34,531 nucleotides of DNA from Planctomycetaceae bacterium (GCA_003561895.1 PWXP01000406.1:1-34531), one strand, 5' to 3'. Counted from the stretch's first letter, positions 1-9,644 are shown. Notes: generated by a model from the letters alone, not told the origin. Made by a program: numbers and translations.

Positions 1-28
1 CCGTCACGATGCGGGCCCAGTTTGATTT

Positions 29-724
29 TTAGGCAACCTGGCCGCCGCAGCCGAACAACTCGCACGCCCGCTGCCGTCCCGCCTCCGTGCCGAGGTCCGC
101 TGCAAGGGCGTGGCCCTGGTCCCGCCGCGAAGCCTCCGGCGCGGCGCGTTCGGTGGCCAACTGTGCCAGGAGCCGGGCATCGTTCAAGTTGCGGAACTCG
201 GGCGTGTCGAGAACCGCGCGCCGGCGAAAGACCTCGAGCAGCTCAACCACCTGCGCAATGGCGGCCTCGTCGAGTTCCACGGACCTCAGCACCGCGACGG
301 GATCGAGGGGAGACGAGCCGCCGGGCGCGCGGTCTTCCTCCGGTTCCAACGGGACGACATCGCTCACGTGCGGCAGCAGCAGTGCGGCGGCAAGCACGAT
401 GCGCGCATCGCCCCCCGACCGGGCCATCAACGCGCCGGCGTGCTGAAACACCAGCAGCGACCGGGCAAATCCCGCCGTGTCGCCCCGCAACCGGCCCTCG
501 ACGGCGCCCATCAGCCGGTGGGCCAATGCGGTCTCGATCAGGCTGTTCACCCGGGAAGCCGACACGCCGACACATTGTTCGGCGTATTCGCACCAGTTGG
601 CGCAGTCGAAGGCGCCTTTCGGGTTGGCGAAGCGGTGCCCGCAGCGCCGGCAGCGAGCCCTTTGCTCGTCTTTGAACACTTCGACCGCATGGGTACAGCG
701 GGGGCAGGGGATGTCGAAGGCCAT
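29..724 (-). CDS. Zinc-ribbon plus HD-like (phosphohydrolase-like) protein
   Basis: ORF 29..844 re-started at ATG 724 (MAFDIPCPRC). CPRC...CRRCGHRF...CANWCEYAEQC cysteine motifs, then a helical region with VFQHAGAL...LLLPHVSDV resembling a degenerate HD motif. Confidence 0.5.
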   Translation of the reverse strand: MAFDIPCPRCTHAVEVFKDEQRARCRRCGHRFANPKGAFDCANWCEYAEQCVGVSASRVNSLIETALAHRLMGAVEGRLRGDTAGFARSLLVFQHAGALMARSGGDARIVLAAALLLPHVSDVVPLEPEEDRAPGGSSPLDPVAVLRSVELDEAAIAQVVELLEVFRRRAVLDTPEFRNLNDARLLAQLATERAAPEASRRDQGHALAADLGTEAGRQRACELFGCGGQVA

Positions 725-883
725 GTCGGCCGTCCAGGATCGGCGGTCTTGACCGGGGCATTGCATGGAATTCGTCCGTGGGAGGGCAACGGGGGCGTTG
801 AAGGTTGCCGGTGCCGCCGTTTGCGGCGCCACCCATGGCAACACCTCTTTCGCACACCCGGGGACAGGTCCGTCAACGGTGTT

Positions 884-1147
884 CTATCCGCCGGCGTCGG
901 CGGAGAGGATCAACACGCAATCGCCGGGGCAAAGCGGGGTGGTCGGATCGTTGACGAACCGGTCGCCATTGACGTTTGCTACGTAGCCCGGCCGCAGCCG
1001 GCCCGGGGAAAAGCACCGTTCGGCCAGCGTGGGAAAGCGACGGGACAGGTCGGCGAGCACCTCCCCGAGCCGGCAGCCCGCGGCGGTCGTCGCATCGACG
1101 CCCGCCGTCCGGCGCGCCATACCGAATAGTTCCACGCGGACCCTCAT
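884..1147 (-). CDS. MoaD/ThiS-family ubiquitin-like sulfur carrier
   Basis: 87 aa ending in ADAGG with beta-grasp-like sequence (MRVRVELFGMARR...VNGDRFVND...LCPGDCVLILSADAGG). ATGA overlap with the end of fdhA. Confidence 0.75.
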   Translation of the reverse strand: MRVRVELFGMARRTAGVDATTAAGCRLGEVLADLSRRFPTLAERCFSPGRLRPGYVANVNGDRFVNDPTTPLCPGDCVLILSADAGG

Positions 1148-3828
1148 GCTTTACCGTTGAGTTTTTCGATGCGCACGGCGCACACTTTCGTTTCGGGAAT
1201 CTTCGACGCGGGGTCCAAGGCGGCGTGGGTCAGCACGTTGGTGGGCGCGTCGGGGAAGTGGAACGTGAGTGAGACCAGGCCCGGCGGGCACGCCTCGGTC
1301 AACCGGGCCTCGACTTCCAGCCTGCCCCGGCGGGAACGGACCTCCACGGTTTGGCCGTCCGCGATCTCCAGCCGCGCGGCGTCGTCGGGATGGATCCTCA
1401 GCAACTCCCGGTCGCTCAAGGTCTTCAGCCCCTCGACCCGCAGGGTCATCGTGCTGGTGTGGTAATGGTAGAGGCTCCGGTCGGTGGTCAGCAGCAGGGG
1501 ATATTCCGGGTCGGACAACTCGGCCGGCGGTTTGTACTCCAACGGAACGAAGCGCGCTTTGCCACCGGTGGTGTTGAAACGCTCCGTGTGCAGAACCGGC
1601 GTGCCCGGATGATCGGGAGTCGGGCAGGGCCACTGCAGGCCCCCGTGGTCGAGCCGCTCGTACGCCATACCGCCATAGCTCGGGGTGACCGCGGCGATTT
1701 CAGCCGAAATCGCTTGCGGATTGCCGCAGTCGAAGCTCACCGCGCCCATGCGCCGGGCGATCTGGTTGACGATCCACCAGTCGGGCTTCGCCTGGCCGAC
1801 CGGCTCGACGGCCGTCCGGACCCGCTGCACCCGGCGCTCGGTATTGGTGAACGTGCCGTCCTTCTCGGCGAAGCTGGCCGCCGGGAGGACGACGTCGGCC
1901 AGCCGGGCGGTTTCCGTGAGAAAAATGTCCTGGCAGACGAAGAAGTCCAACTGGGAAAGGCCCTCGAGCACGTGGCTCGAGTCGGCCTCGCTGAGGACCG
2001 GATTCTCGCCGACCACGTACAGCGCCTTCACCCGGCCGGCGCTCATCGCATGGAACATCTCCGTCAAGGCCAGCCCCGGACGGTCGCTCAGTTCGGCTTG
2101 CCAGGCTGCCTGGAACTTCGACCGGACGGCGGGGTCGGCCACTTTCTGATAGCCGGGATACACGTTCGGCAGCGCGCCCATGTCGCACGCGCCCTGCACG
2201 TTGTTCTGGCCGCGCAGCGGGTTGATGCCGCCGGCCGGCCGGCCCACGTTGCCGGTCAGCAGCGCCAAGTTGCTGACCGCCAGCACGTTGTCAGTGCCGT
2301 GGCTGTGCTGGGTGATGCCCATAGCATAGAGGATGGCGGCGGGCTTGCGCGTGGCATAGGTCCGGGCGGCGTCGACGATCGCTTGCCCGGGCACGCCGCT
2401 GATCTGCTCGACCCGCTCGAGGTCGAAGCCGCCCAGTGAGCTGCGGAATGCTTCGAAGTTCTCGCAGCGCTCGGCGACGAAGCCGTGGTCGAAGAGTTCT
2501 TCCTCGACGATCACCCGCATCATGCCCATGAGCACCGCCACGTCGCTCCCCGGACGCTGGCGCAGGCGGATCGAGGCGTGGCGGCCCAGGTCGATATCCT
2601 TGGGGTTGACCACGATCAGTTCAGCGCCGCGGCGAACGGCCTCCTTTACGTGCAGGCCGATGATCGGATGGGCGGCGGTCGTGTTCGTCCCGATCGCCAG
2701 GATGCACGCCGCGTCGCGCAACTCGCCGATGCTGTTGGTCATCGCGCCGCTGCCGAGGGTCTGCGCCAGGCCGGCCACCGACGGCGCGTGGCACAGCCGC
2801 GCGCAGTGGTCGACGTTATTGGTGCCCATGACCGCCCGGGCGAACTTCTGGATAAGGTAGTTCTCTTCGTTGGTGCACCGGGCCGAGGCCATGGCGGTGA
2901 ACCGGTTGCCGCGGTAGACCGCCAGTTTACGGGCCACCAGGTCCAGGGCTTCGTCCCAGGAGGCCTCCACAAGCCGGCCAAATCGCTTGATCAGGGGCGT
3001 GGTGAGACGGTCGGGATGGTGAACGAAATCGTGCCCGTACCGGCCCTTCACGCACAGCCGGCCGCGGTTGACGGGGCTGCTCCGATCGCCCTCGACCGAT
3101 ACGATCCGGCCGCTGCGGACGCCCAAGGCGATGGAGCAGCCCGTGCCGCAATAGGGGCAGATCGTGCGGACCTCGCGCGCCGGCTGCTGGAACCGCTTCG
3201 GGACCAGCGCTCCGACCGGGCAGCGCTCCACGCATTCGCCGCACGATTCGCATCGCGACTCGACGATCGGCCGGTTGCCGAAGGTGCTCACGCGCATTCG
3301 GTGGCCGCGGAAGGCGAACTCCAGCGCGTCGACCCCGGCCACCTCGTTGCACGTGCGAATGCAAATGCCGCACAGAACGCATTTGTCGTGGTCGAGCGTG
3401 AAGAAGGGATTCGACGCGTCGCGCTCGCCGCTGGGCTCAGGGTGGCGCAGCCGGGCCATCCGTTGTGGGTCGATGCCCACCCGAGCCGCCGCCTGCTGCA
3501 ACTGGCAGTTCTGATTCTGCACGCAGCTCAGGCAGTCGCCGTGGTGGTTGGCGATCAGCAGTTCGAGGGTGACGCGCCGGGCGAACTCGACCTCTCCGGG
3601 GTCGGTGCGGACGCCCATGCCTTCCTCGACAGGCGTCCGGCAGGCGAGCACCTGCCCGCGACCTTCCACGTCGACCAGGCACAGGCGGCAGGAGCCGGTC
3701 GGCTCCAGGTCGGGATGGTGGCACAGGTGGGGAATGTAGACGCCAGCCGCCAGGGCCGCTTCCAGCAGGTTGCTGCCGGTCGGGGCTTCGATGATCGCAC
3801 CATCGATCGTGATCGAAAGTCGTTCCAC
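1144..3828 (-). CDS. fdhA: Formate dehydrogenase catalytic subunit, NuoG-like N-terminus, Cys (not Sec) form
   Basis: GTG start at 3828, 2 nt after the stop of the upstream gene. 2Fe-2S ferredoxin domain (CHHPDLEPTGSCRLCLV), two 4Fe-4S clusters (CVLCGICIRTC, CESCGECVERCP), molybdopterin domain CPYCGTGC and active-site motif HCARLCHAPSVAGL. Confidence 0.9.
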   Translation of the reverse strand: MERLSITIDGAIIEAPTGSNLLEAALAAGVYIPHLCHHPDLEPTGSCRLCLVDVEGRGQVLACRTPVEEGMGVRTDPGEVEFARRVTLELLIANHHGDCLSCVQNQNCQLQQAAARVGIDPQRMARLRHPEPSGERDASNPFFTLDHDKCVLCGICIRTCNEVAGVDALEFAFRGHRMRVSTFGNRPIVESRCESCGECVERCPVGALVPKRFQQPAREVRTICPYCGTGCSIALGVRSGRIVSVEGDRSSPVNRGRLCVKGRYGHDFVHHPDRLTTPLIKRFGRLVEASWDEALDLVARKLAVYRGNRFTAMASARCTNEENYLIQKFARAVMGTNNVDHCARLCHAPSVAGLAQTLGSGAMTNSIGELRDAACILAIGTNTTAAHPIIGLHVKEAVRRGAELIVVNPKDIDLGRHASIRLRQRPGSDVAVLMGMMRVIVEEELFDHGFVAERCENFEAFRSSLGGFDLERVEQISGVPGQAIVDAARTYATRKPAAILYAMGITQHSHGTDNVLAVSNLALLTGNVGRPAGGINPLRGQNNVQGACDMGALPNVYPGYQKVADPAVRSKFQAAWQAELSDRPGLALTEMFHAMSAGRVKALYVVGENPVLSEADSSHVLEGLSQLDFFVCQDIFLTETARLADVVLPAASFAEKDGTFTNTERRVQRVRTAVEPVGQAKPDWWIVNQIARRMGAVSFDCGNPQAISAEIAAVTPSYGGMAYERLDHGGLQWPCPTPDHPGTPVLHTERFNTTGGKARFVPLEYKPPAELSDPEYPLLLTTDRSLYHYHTSTMTLRVEGLKTLSDRELLRIHPDDAARLEIADGQTVEVRSRRGRLEVEARLTEACPPGLVSLTFHFPDAPTNVLTHAALDPASKIPETKVCAVRIEKLNGKA

Positions 3829-3830
3829 AA

Positions 3831-5720
3831 CTAGGCCTCCACCGGGACGAAGTTGCCGGAGAGCCGTTCCACCGCCGCCACCTTGGGCGGACAAGCGTCG
3901 AGGCAAGCTCCGCACCGAATACACCGATCCTGCTCGATCCGGTGGGCCTGCTTGCGATCGCCGCGGATGGCGTCGGTGGGGCATACCCGCTTGCAGGCGC
4001 TGCACCCGATGCAGCGGTCGGCGTCGATCTGGAACGAAATCAGCGCCCGGCAAGCGCCCGCCGGGCACTGCCGCGCATGCACGTGGGCCTCGTACTCGTC
4101 GCGGAAGTAGCGGAGCGTGGTAACCGCCGGGTTGGGCGCCGTTTGCCCAAGGCCGCACAGCGAGCCCTTCGCAACGCCCCGGGCGAGGTCTTCCAGCAAA
4201 TCCAGATCGCCGGCGCTGCCCTTCCCTTCGGTGAAATCGGTCAGAATGTCCAGCATCTGTTTCGTCCCCAGGCGGCAGGGAGGGCAAGCGCCGCACGACT
4301 CCTGCTGGGCGAAGTCGAGGAAGTAGCGGGCGAAATCGACCATGCAGGTCGTGTCGTCCATCACGACCATGCCGCCGGAGCCCATGATGCTGCCGGCCGC
4401 CTTGAGGGAATCGTAATCGACCGGCGCGTCGAGCAGGGCAGCCGGGAGACAACCCCCGGACGGTCCGCCCGTCTGCACGCCCTTCAAGGGCCGGCCCCCG
4501 ATCAGTCCCTCGCCGATGTCGAAGATCATCTCCCGCAGGCGGATTCCCAGCGGCACTTCGATCAGGCCGGGCCGCTGCACCTGCCCGACCAGCGAGAACG
4601 TCTTCGTGCCCTTGCTCTGCTCGGTGCCGTACTGGGCGAACCAGGCCGGGCCTTTCTGGAGGATCAGCGAGACACAGGCGAGGGTTTCGACGTTGTTGAT
4701 GATGGTGGGCCTGCCCCACAATCCCGCGGCGGCGGGAAACGGCGGCCGGGGGCGGGGCATGCCGCGCCGGCCCTCGATCGACCCGATCAAGGCCGTTTCC
4801 TCCCCGCACACAAAGGCGCCGGCGCCCTCCTTGACCTTGATGTCAAAGCGGAAACCCGATCCGAGCACGTCATCGCCCAGCAGGCCGTAGGCTTCCGCCT
4901 GGGCCAACGCGGTGCGCAGCCGCTCGAGCGCCAGCGGATACTCGGCGCGGCAATAGATGTAGCCGGTGCGGGCGCCCAGGGCGTGCCCGCCAATGAGCAT
5001 GCCCTCGAGCACGGCGTGCGGATCGCTTTCCAGCAGGGCGCGATTCATGAAGGCGCCGGGGTCGCCTTCGTCGGCATTGCAGACGAGATACTTGTCGCTC
5101 CCGGCCGCCTCCCGGCAGAGTTGCCACTTGCGCCACGTGGGGAAGCCGGCCCCGCCGCGACCGCGCAGCCCCGCCGCGCGGAGTTGTTCGATGACCGCCG
5201 CGGGCCCCGCCTCCAGCGCGCGGGCCAGGCCGCCGTAACCGCCGTGTGCCAGGTACTGGTCGATGTCGGTCGGATCGATCCATCCACAACGCCCCAAGGT
5301 ACGCCGGACCTGGCGCTTCAGGACCGGCGTGTCGAACAGTGGCAGAATGCCGTCCACGCGCGCTTTGCCCAACGTGCCCAAGGCGTACTCGGCGGCAGGG
5401 TCGCCGCCGGCCAGGTATCGCGCCACCAGTTCCGCAGCCCGCTCGGACGTCACCTCGCCATAGCACACCGTCGGCATTCCGGGCCTGGCGATGGCGACGA
5501 CCGGCTCGGCATAGCACAACCCGATGCAGCCGACCTCGATCAGCCGCGCCTCGATGCCCCATGCGGCCAACGCCTGGCGGAGGGCATCCCGCACTTCCAA
5601 CGCGCCGGCCGACCGGCCGCACGTTGCCGTGCCGATGAGAATGCGCGGCCGCGGGTCGGCCTGGAGAAACTCCCATCGCTTGAGGGCCCGCGCGCGCAGG
5701 TCTTCGAAGGATCGGCTCAT
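3831..5720 (-). CDS. NuoF-like NADH-binding flavoprotein with N-terminal thioredoxin-like 2Fe-2S domain and C-terminal 2x[4Fe-4S] (HydB/HylB type)
   Basis: ATG 5720 (MSRSFEDL). GRGGAGFPTWRKW, CNADEGDPGAFMNR, SCGACPPCRLGT, C-terminal CIGCSACKRVCP...CIRCGACLDACP. Confidence 0.9.
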   Translation of the reverse strand: MSRSFEDLRARALKRWEFLQADPRPRILIGTATCGRSAGALEVRDALRQALAAWGIEARLIEVGCIGLCYAEPVVAIARPGMPTVCYGEVTSERAAELVARYLAGGDPAAEYALGTLGKARVDGILPLFDTPVLKRQVRRTLGRCGWIDPTDIDQYLAHGGYGGLARALEAGPAAVIEQLRAAGLRGRGGAGFPTWRKWQLCREAAGSDKYLVCNADEGDPGAFMNRALLESDPHAVLEGMLIGGHALGARTGYIYCRAEYPLALERLRTALAQAEAYGLLGDDVLGSGFRFDIKVKEGAGAFVCGEETALIGSIEGRRGMPRPRPPFPAAAGLWGRPTIINNVETLACVSLILQKGPAWFAQYGTEQSKGTKTFSLVGQVQRPGLIEVPLGIRLREMIFDIGEGLIGGRPLKGVQTGGPSGGCLPAALLDAPVDYDSLKAAGSIMGSGGMVVMDDTTCMVDFARYFLDFAQQESCGACPPCRLGTKQMLDILTDFTEGKGSAGDLDLLEDLARGVAKGSLCGLGQTAPNPAVTTLRYFRDEYEAHVHARQCPAGACRALISFQIDADRCIGCSACKRVCPTDAIRGDRKQAHRIEQDRCIRCGACLDACPPKVAAVERLSGNFVPVEA

Positions 5721-6184
5721 TTCGCGGCGCTCCCGTTCCGGCCGAAGACCTCGGCCACTTTGCCCGGTGTCATCTTCGCCTGGACCTTCTTGTTGGTCAT
5801 CACGCAAGGAGAAAGGCCGCAGGCGCCGATGCAGGCCACCGTTTCCAGAGAGTACTCGCGGTCGGGCGTGGTCTGCCCTTGCTTGATGCCCAGGTGTTGC
5901 TCAAACGCCTCCAGGATGCAACGAGCCCCGCGGACATGGCAGGCCGTCCCCCGGCACACCGCCACGTGGTTGCGGCCGACGGGGGTGAAGCGAAACTGGG
6001 CATAGAACGTGGCAATTCCGAAGACCGTGCCTTCCGGGACGCCGGTGAAACGAGCGACCGCCTCCATGCCGGCGTCGGACAGGTAGCCAAATTCCTCCTG
6101 CACTCGCTGCAACAGAAGGATCAGCTCCTCGCGGCACCCGTCGAACGAGGAGAAGATGGCCTCCAGACGAGGGTCGCTTTGCAT
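5717..6184 (-). CDS. NuoE-like thioredoxin-like [2Fe-2S] subunit
   Basis: ATG 6184 with GGAGG Shine-Dalgarno. CRGTACHVRG...CIGACGLSPCVM motif. ATGA overlap with the nuoF-like gene. Confidence 0.88.
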   Translation of the reverse strand: MQSDPRLEAIFSSFDGCREELILLLQRVQEEFGYLSDAGMEAVARFTGVPEGTVFGIATFYAQFRFTPVGRNHVAVCRGTACHVRGARCILEAFEQHLGIKQGQTTPDREYSLETVACIGACGLSPCVMTNKKVQAKMTPGKVAEVFGRNGSAAK

Positions 6185-6244
6185 GGCATCCTCCGCTGAG
6201 GTGGGGTTTGGTAGCGTATCCAACGGATACGAAAACTACGTTTT

Positions 6245-6273
6245 ATTCTACCCCTTTCCGGAGCACGCGTCAA
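6245..6273 (-). promoter_or_regulatory. Candidate sigma70-type promoter for the nuoE-nuoF-fdhA-moaD operon
   Basis: Minus strand TTGACG-N17-TAGAAT about 60 nt upstream of ATG 6184. Confidence 0.6.
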
Positions 6274-6418
6274 GCGAAGAGCGATTTATTAAGTGATGTT
6301 TATTCATGGCCGAGCACCCCCTCCTGGCAACGCAAGCAGGTGGACTTTCGACGCGATTCTCCGAAAAATCGGGAGGCGGGAGCCGTCGGAGTTGCTCGAT
6401 CCTTGGTAGAATAACGAC

Positions 6419-8248
6419 ATGAACGCTAATGATCGTGCCGAAACCTTCGCCTACCATGGCCGTTACCTGCGGTTGAACGTGAGTAGCGGTCAGGCTGAGC
6501 CCGTCGCGCTAAGCGAAGGCGAATTGCGCCGTTCTCTGGGCGGGATCGGGCTGGGGGTCTTCCTGGCCCTGCGGGAGGGCGGAGCGGCGGCCGATCCCCT
6601 CGCCGAGGCGGCGCCCCTGGTCTTCGCGTTCAGCCCGCTGGTCGATAGCCCGCTGACCACTTCCGCTCGGTTCGCCGTGGTTGGCAAGAGCCCGTTGTCC
6701 GGACGCATCAACGATTCTCTTGCCGGAGGGCCGTTTGCCATCGAAGGGAAGCGGACCGGCTACGATGCACTGGTCCTGGTCGGGCGGGCCGCCAAACCCT
6801 CCCTCCTGGTGGTCGACGACGCCGGGCCGCGGCTCGAGCCGGCCGGCGACCTGTGGGGCGCCGGCTGCATCGAGGCCGAGAAGCAACTTGCCGGACGATT
6901 GGGGCCGGAGCACCAATTTGCCGTCATTGGTCCGGCCGGCGAGAAGCACGTGCGGTTTGCCTTGATCGCCCACGCCGGGCGTTTTGCCGGGCGCGGCGGG
7001 AGCGGCGCGGTCCTCGGCGCCAAGAACCTCAAGGCGATTGCCGTGCATGGGGCACACCGCTGCCGCTGGTCCAACCCGGACCGGCTTGCCGAACTGGCCG
7101 ACGGACTGTCGCAGCGGTCGCTCGGCCCGGCCACCGCCCGTTACCGGGATATCGGCACCATCGAAAACCTCGTCTTGTTGAACCGCCTGCGCGCCCTGCC
7201 CACCCGGAATTTCCAGCAAGGCTCCTTCGGCCGGGTCGCGGAGCTATCGCCGGAGCGGATCGCGGAAGTCCGGGGCGAGGTCCGAAGCAGTTGTACGTGC
7301 TGCACGATCGGCTGCGAGCACCTGTTCCCCGCCGGACGCGGGCGGAAACCGGTCCGCCTGGAATACGAGAGCCTGTTCGCCCTCGGACCGCTTTGCGGGA
7401 TTCACGACCCGGAGGTCGTCCTGACGGCCGTCGAGCGCGCGAACGAACTGGGCCTGGACACGATCAGCACCGGGGGCACGATCGCGTTCGCCATGGAATG
7501 CTGCCAGCGAGGCCTGGTCCGCGCCCCGTGGCTGCGGTTCGGCAGCGGACCGGCCCTGCTCAGGGCCGTCGAGGAAATCGGCGCGCGCCGCGGACTTGGA
7601 AACCTGATGGCCGAGGGCACCCGCGCGATGGCCCGGGCGGTCGGCGGCGGAAGCGAAGCCTTCGCGCCGCACGTGAAGGGGCTGGAGATTCCCGGCTACG
7701 AGCCGCGGGCGATGCAGACGACGGCCCTCGGCTTTGCGGTCGGAACGCGGGGTGCCGATCACAACCGCTCGGGCGCCTACGAGGCCGACTTCTCGCCCGG
7801 GGTGGACCGCCGCCATGCCGGTCCCGACGCGGCGCTGCACGCCGTGGAAACCGAAGACCGCGCGGCCGTGCTCGATTCCCTGGTGCTCTGCAAGTTCTTG
7901 CGAGGCGTGTTCACCGATTTCTACGCAGAAGCCGCGGAGTTGCTGGCCGCCGCCACCGGATGGGACGTCGGCGGCGACGAACTCCGACGGACCGCCCAAC
8001 GCATCGTAACGGCCAAGAAGTACTTCAACATCCTCGCCGGTTGGCAACCGGAAGAAGACCGGCTCCCGGCGCGCTTCCTCAGCGAGCCCCTGGGCGACGA
8101 TCCCCGGGCCGAGCTGTCGGCGCAGCAGTTGGGCGAAATGGTGCGGGCCTACAACCTCGCCCGCGGCTGGTCGCCGGAGGGCTGGGTATCGCAGGAGCAA
8201 CTCAATGCGCTCGGCGTGCCGCCCCTGGACCACACCATGCCGGCGTAA
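6419..8248 (+). CDS. aor: Aldehyde:ferredoxin oxidoreductase family (tungsten/pterin) protein
   Basis: 609 aa. SGRINDSLAGGPFAIEGKRTGYDALVLVGRA, GRGGSGAVLGAKNLKAI, CTCCTIGCEH, FAVGTRGADHNRSGAYE typical of the AOR family. Confidence 0.88.
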   Translation: MNANDRAETFAYHGRYLRLNVSSGQAEPVALSEGELRRSLGGIGLGVFLALREGGAAADPLAEAAPLVFAFSPLVDSPLTTSARFAVVGKSPLSGRINDSLAGGPFAIEGKRTGYDALVLVGRAAKPSLLVVDDAGPRLEPAGDLWGAGCIEAEKQLAGRLGPEHQFAVIGPAGEKHVRFALIAHAGRFAGRGGSGAVLGAKNLKAIAVHGAHRCRWSNPDRLAELADGLSQRSLGPATARYRDIGTIENLVLLNRLRALPTRNFQQGSFGRVAELSPERIAEVRGEVRSSCTCCTIGCEHLFPAGRGRKPVRLEYESLFALGPLCGIHDPEVVLTAVERANELGLDTISTGGTIAFAMECCQRGLVRAPWLRFGSGPALLRAVEEIGARRGLGNLMAEGTRAMARAVGGGSEAFAPHVKGLEIPGYEPRAMQTTALGFAVGTRGADHNRSGAYEADFSPGVDRRHAGPDAALHAVETEDRAAVLDSLVLCKFLRGVFTDFYAEAAELLAAATGWDVGGDELRRTAQRIVTAKKYFNILAGWQPEEDRLPARFLSEPLGDDPRAELSAQQLGEMVRAYNLARGWSPEGWVSQEQLNALGVPPLDHTMPA

Positions 8249-8256
8249 GGTGCGCG

Positions 8257-8958
8257 TCAGGGCGCGGTTTCGCGGTCAGATAACCATTTCTGTCCGCCAG
8301 CGAAAGACGCACAACGGGGAGGAAATCCGGCACCTTCCACCGGCAGCCCGGCTATCCGCAACGCTTCGCAGTATTCGTCGGGGTGGTTGATGTTCCGGAA
8401 GGTCATCAACCGGGGATCGACGTCGCGGAGTTCGGCGGGCTGGACAAACCGGGTGGCGACGCGACGGAACAGGAAGACCGGACGCCGCCGGTGACGGACC
8501 AGCAGCCGGTCGACCTCCGCGAGCACGCTGCGCCGATACACGGCCGCCAGCGGTTGGTAGCGGCCGTCGACCACCGGGACCGCCGCTTCATAACCGTCGT
8601 TCAACTCGATCATGCGGGCGGCGAATTCGGGGACCAGCAAAGGCACGTCGCACGCCGTGACGTAGGCGGCCTCGACCGGCGGCGGCAGGGCGGCCAGCCC
8701 GCTGCCGATGCCTTCCAGCGGGCCGGTGTCGGGGCGGCGATCGCGGGCGATCAGCACGCCGGGCGGCAGGTCGGGCAACTCCTGGCCGGCCGCGGCGGCG
8801 ACCACAATGGAATCGACCACCTGGCCGAGGAGGCGCACCACGCGCTGGAGCATGTACTCGGGCCCGAACGGCAGCCACGCTTTCGCGGCGCCCATCCGGC
8901 GGCTTTCACCCCCGCACAGGACCACCGCGCCAAATCGTGAAGTTCTACGGCGGATCAT
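8257..8958 (-). CDS. mobA: Molybdenum cofactor guanylyltransferase / MobA-like NTP-transferase
   Basis: AVVLCGGESRRMGAAKAWLPFG and YVTACDVPLLVPEF motifs. Start at ATG 8958 or ATG 8988. Confidence 0.85.
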   Translation of the reverse strand: MIRRRTSRFGAVVLCGGESRRMGAAKAWLPFGPEYMLQRVVRLLGQVVDSIVVAAAAGQELPDLPPGVLIARDRRPDTGPLEGIGSGLAALPPPVEAAYVTACDVPLLVPEFAARMIELNDGYEAAVPVVDGRYQPLAAVYRRSVLAEVDRLLVRHRRRPVFLFRRVATRFVQPAELRDVDPRLMTFRNINHPDEYCEALRIAGLPVEGAGFPPRCASFAGGQKWLSDRETAP

Positions 8959-9008
8959 TCGGAGTTCGACGATCGAAGTCGAGGGCATGGAGCGCCCTGC
9001 TACGGTAG

Positions 9009-9644
9009 TCAAAACGGTTTGCCTTCCAACCGCGACACGCAAGATTCGCACAGCACGACGATGTCTTCGGTGGCAAGGAACATTTCGATGTTCGGCGGCA
9101 GAAGCCAGGTGGCCTCGACGGGAAACTCCTCGTCGGCGTCGTGCCAGACCAGCCCGGTGGCCAGGCGGGGAAATACGTCGAAGAGGAAGGTCAAAGGTTC
9201 GTCGGCGGTTCGGCGCCCGCCGATGGCCACCGCCGCCGCGTGGATCGACGCCCGGGTCTTTCCCGCCGTGGCACAAAGGCGGCCGGTGGTCCGTTTGCGG
9301 CACACTTCGGCATAACCCCGGCCGGCCGAAAGGTCGGCGAAGGTGACGTGCGGCGGTTGGCGGGCTGGACGGCCGGAAACGGCCAGGTAGTGCAGTACCA
9401 GGATCTGCCAGGCCGGCCGGACCGTTTCGCCGCGCGAGGTGACCACGTTGCCGGAAGAGAGATCGACCGCAAGCGAAGCGCCGAGGACCGGGAGTTCCCA
9501 CCCGGCCGGCGAGGGCACGCCGCCCAGCCAGGAAATCTGCTCCGGCGCCTGGCGCCGGAGAGCCTCGACGGCCATGCCGACGGCCACCTGGTAGGCGTTT
9601 TGGGGAGGTGGGGCGGGGCGGTGTCGACTGGTGGCGTTGGTCAT
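9009..9644 (-). CDS. DUF3786-type protein
   Basis: 211 aa (LGGVPSPAGWELPVLGASLAVDLSSGNV...WQILVLHYLAVSG) resembling DUF3786 proteins seen near corrinoid/C1 genes; recalled without a search. Confidence 0.6.
   Translation of the reverse strand: MTNATSRHRPAPPPQNAYQVAVGMAVEALRRQAPEQISWLGGVPSPAGWELPVLGASLAVDLSSGNVVTSRGETVRPAWQILVLHYLAVSGRPARQPPHVTFADLSAGRGYAEVCRKRTTGRLCATAGKTRASIHAAAVAIGGRRTADEPLTFLFDVFPRLATGLVWHDADEEFPVEATWLLPPNIEMFLATEDIVVLCESCVSRLEGKPF

Noticed and set aside
1144-3828. Selenocysteine formate dehydrogenase
   Set aside because: The active-site codon is Cys (HCARLCHAPSV) and the frame is open without an internal TGA.
3831-4809. Upstream extension of the fdhA frame (ORF 1144..4809)
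   Set aside because: Overlaps the nuoF-like gene in another frame. A GTG start at 3828 directly after the nuoF stop is better supported.
6401-6421. TAGAAT 6 nt before the aor start codon as a -10 box for a leaderless aor transcript
   Set aside because: No acceptable -35 element at the right distance and too close to the ATG; left unassigned.
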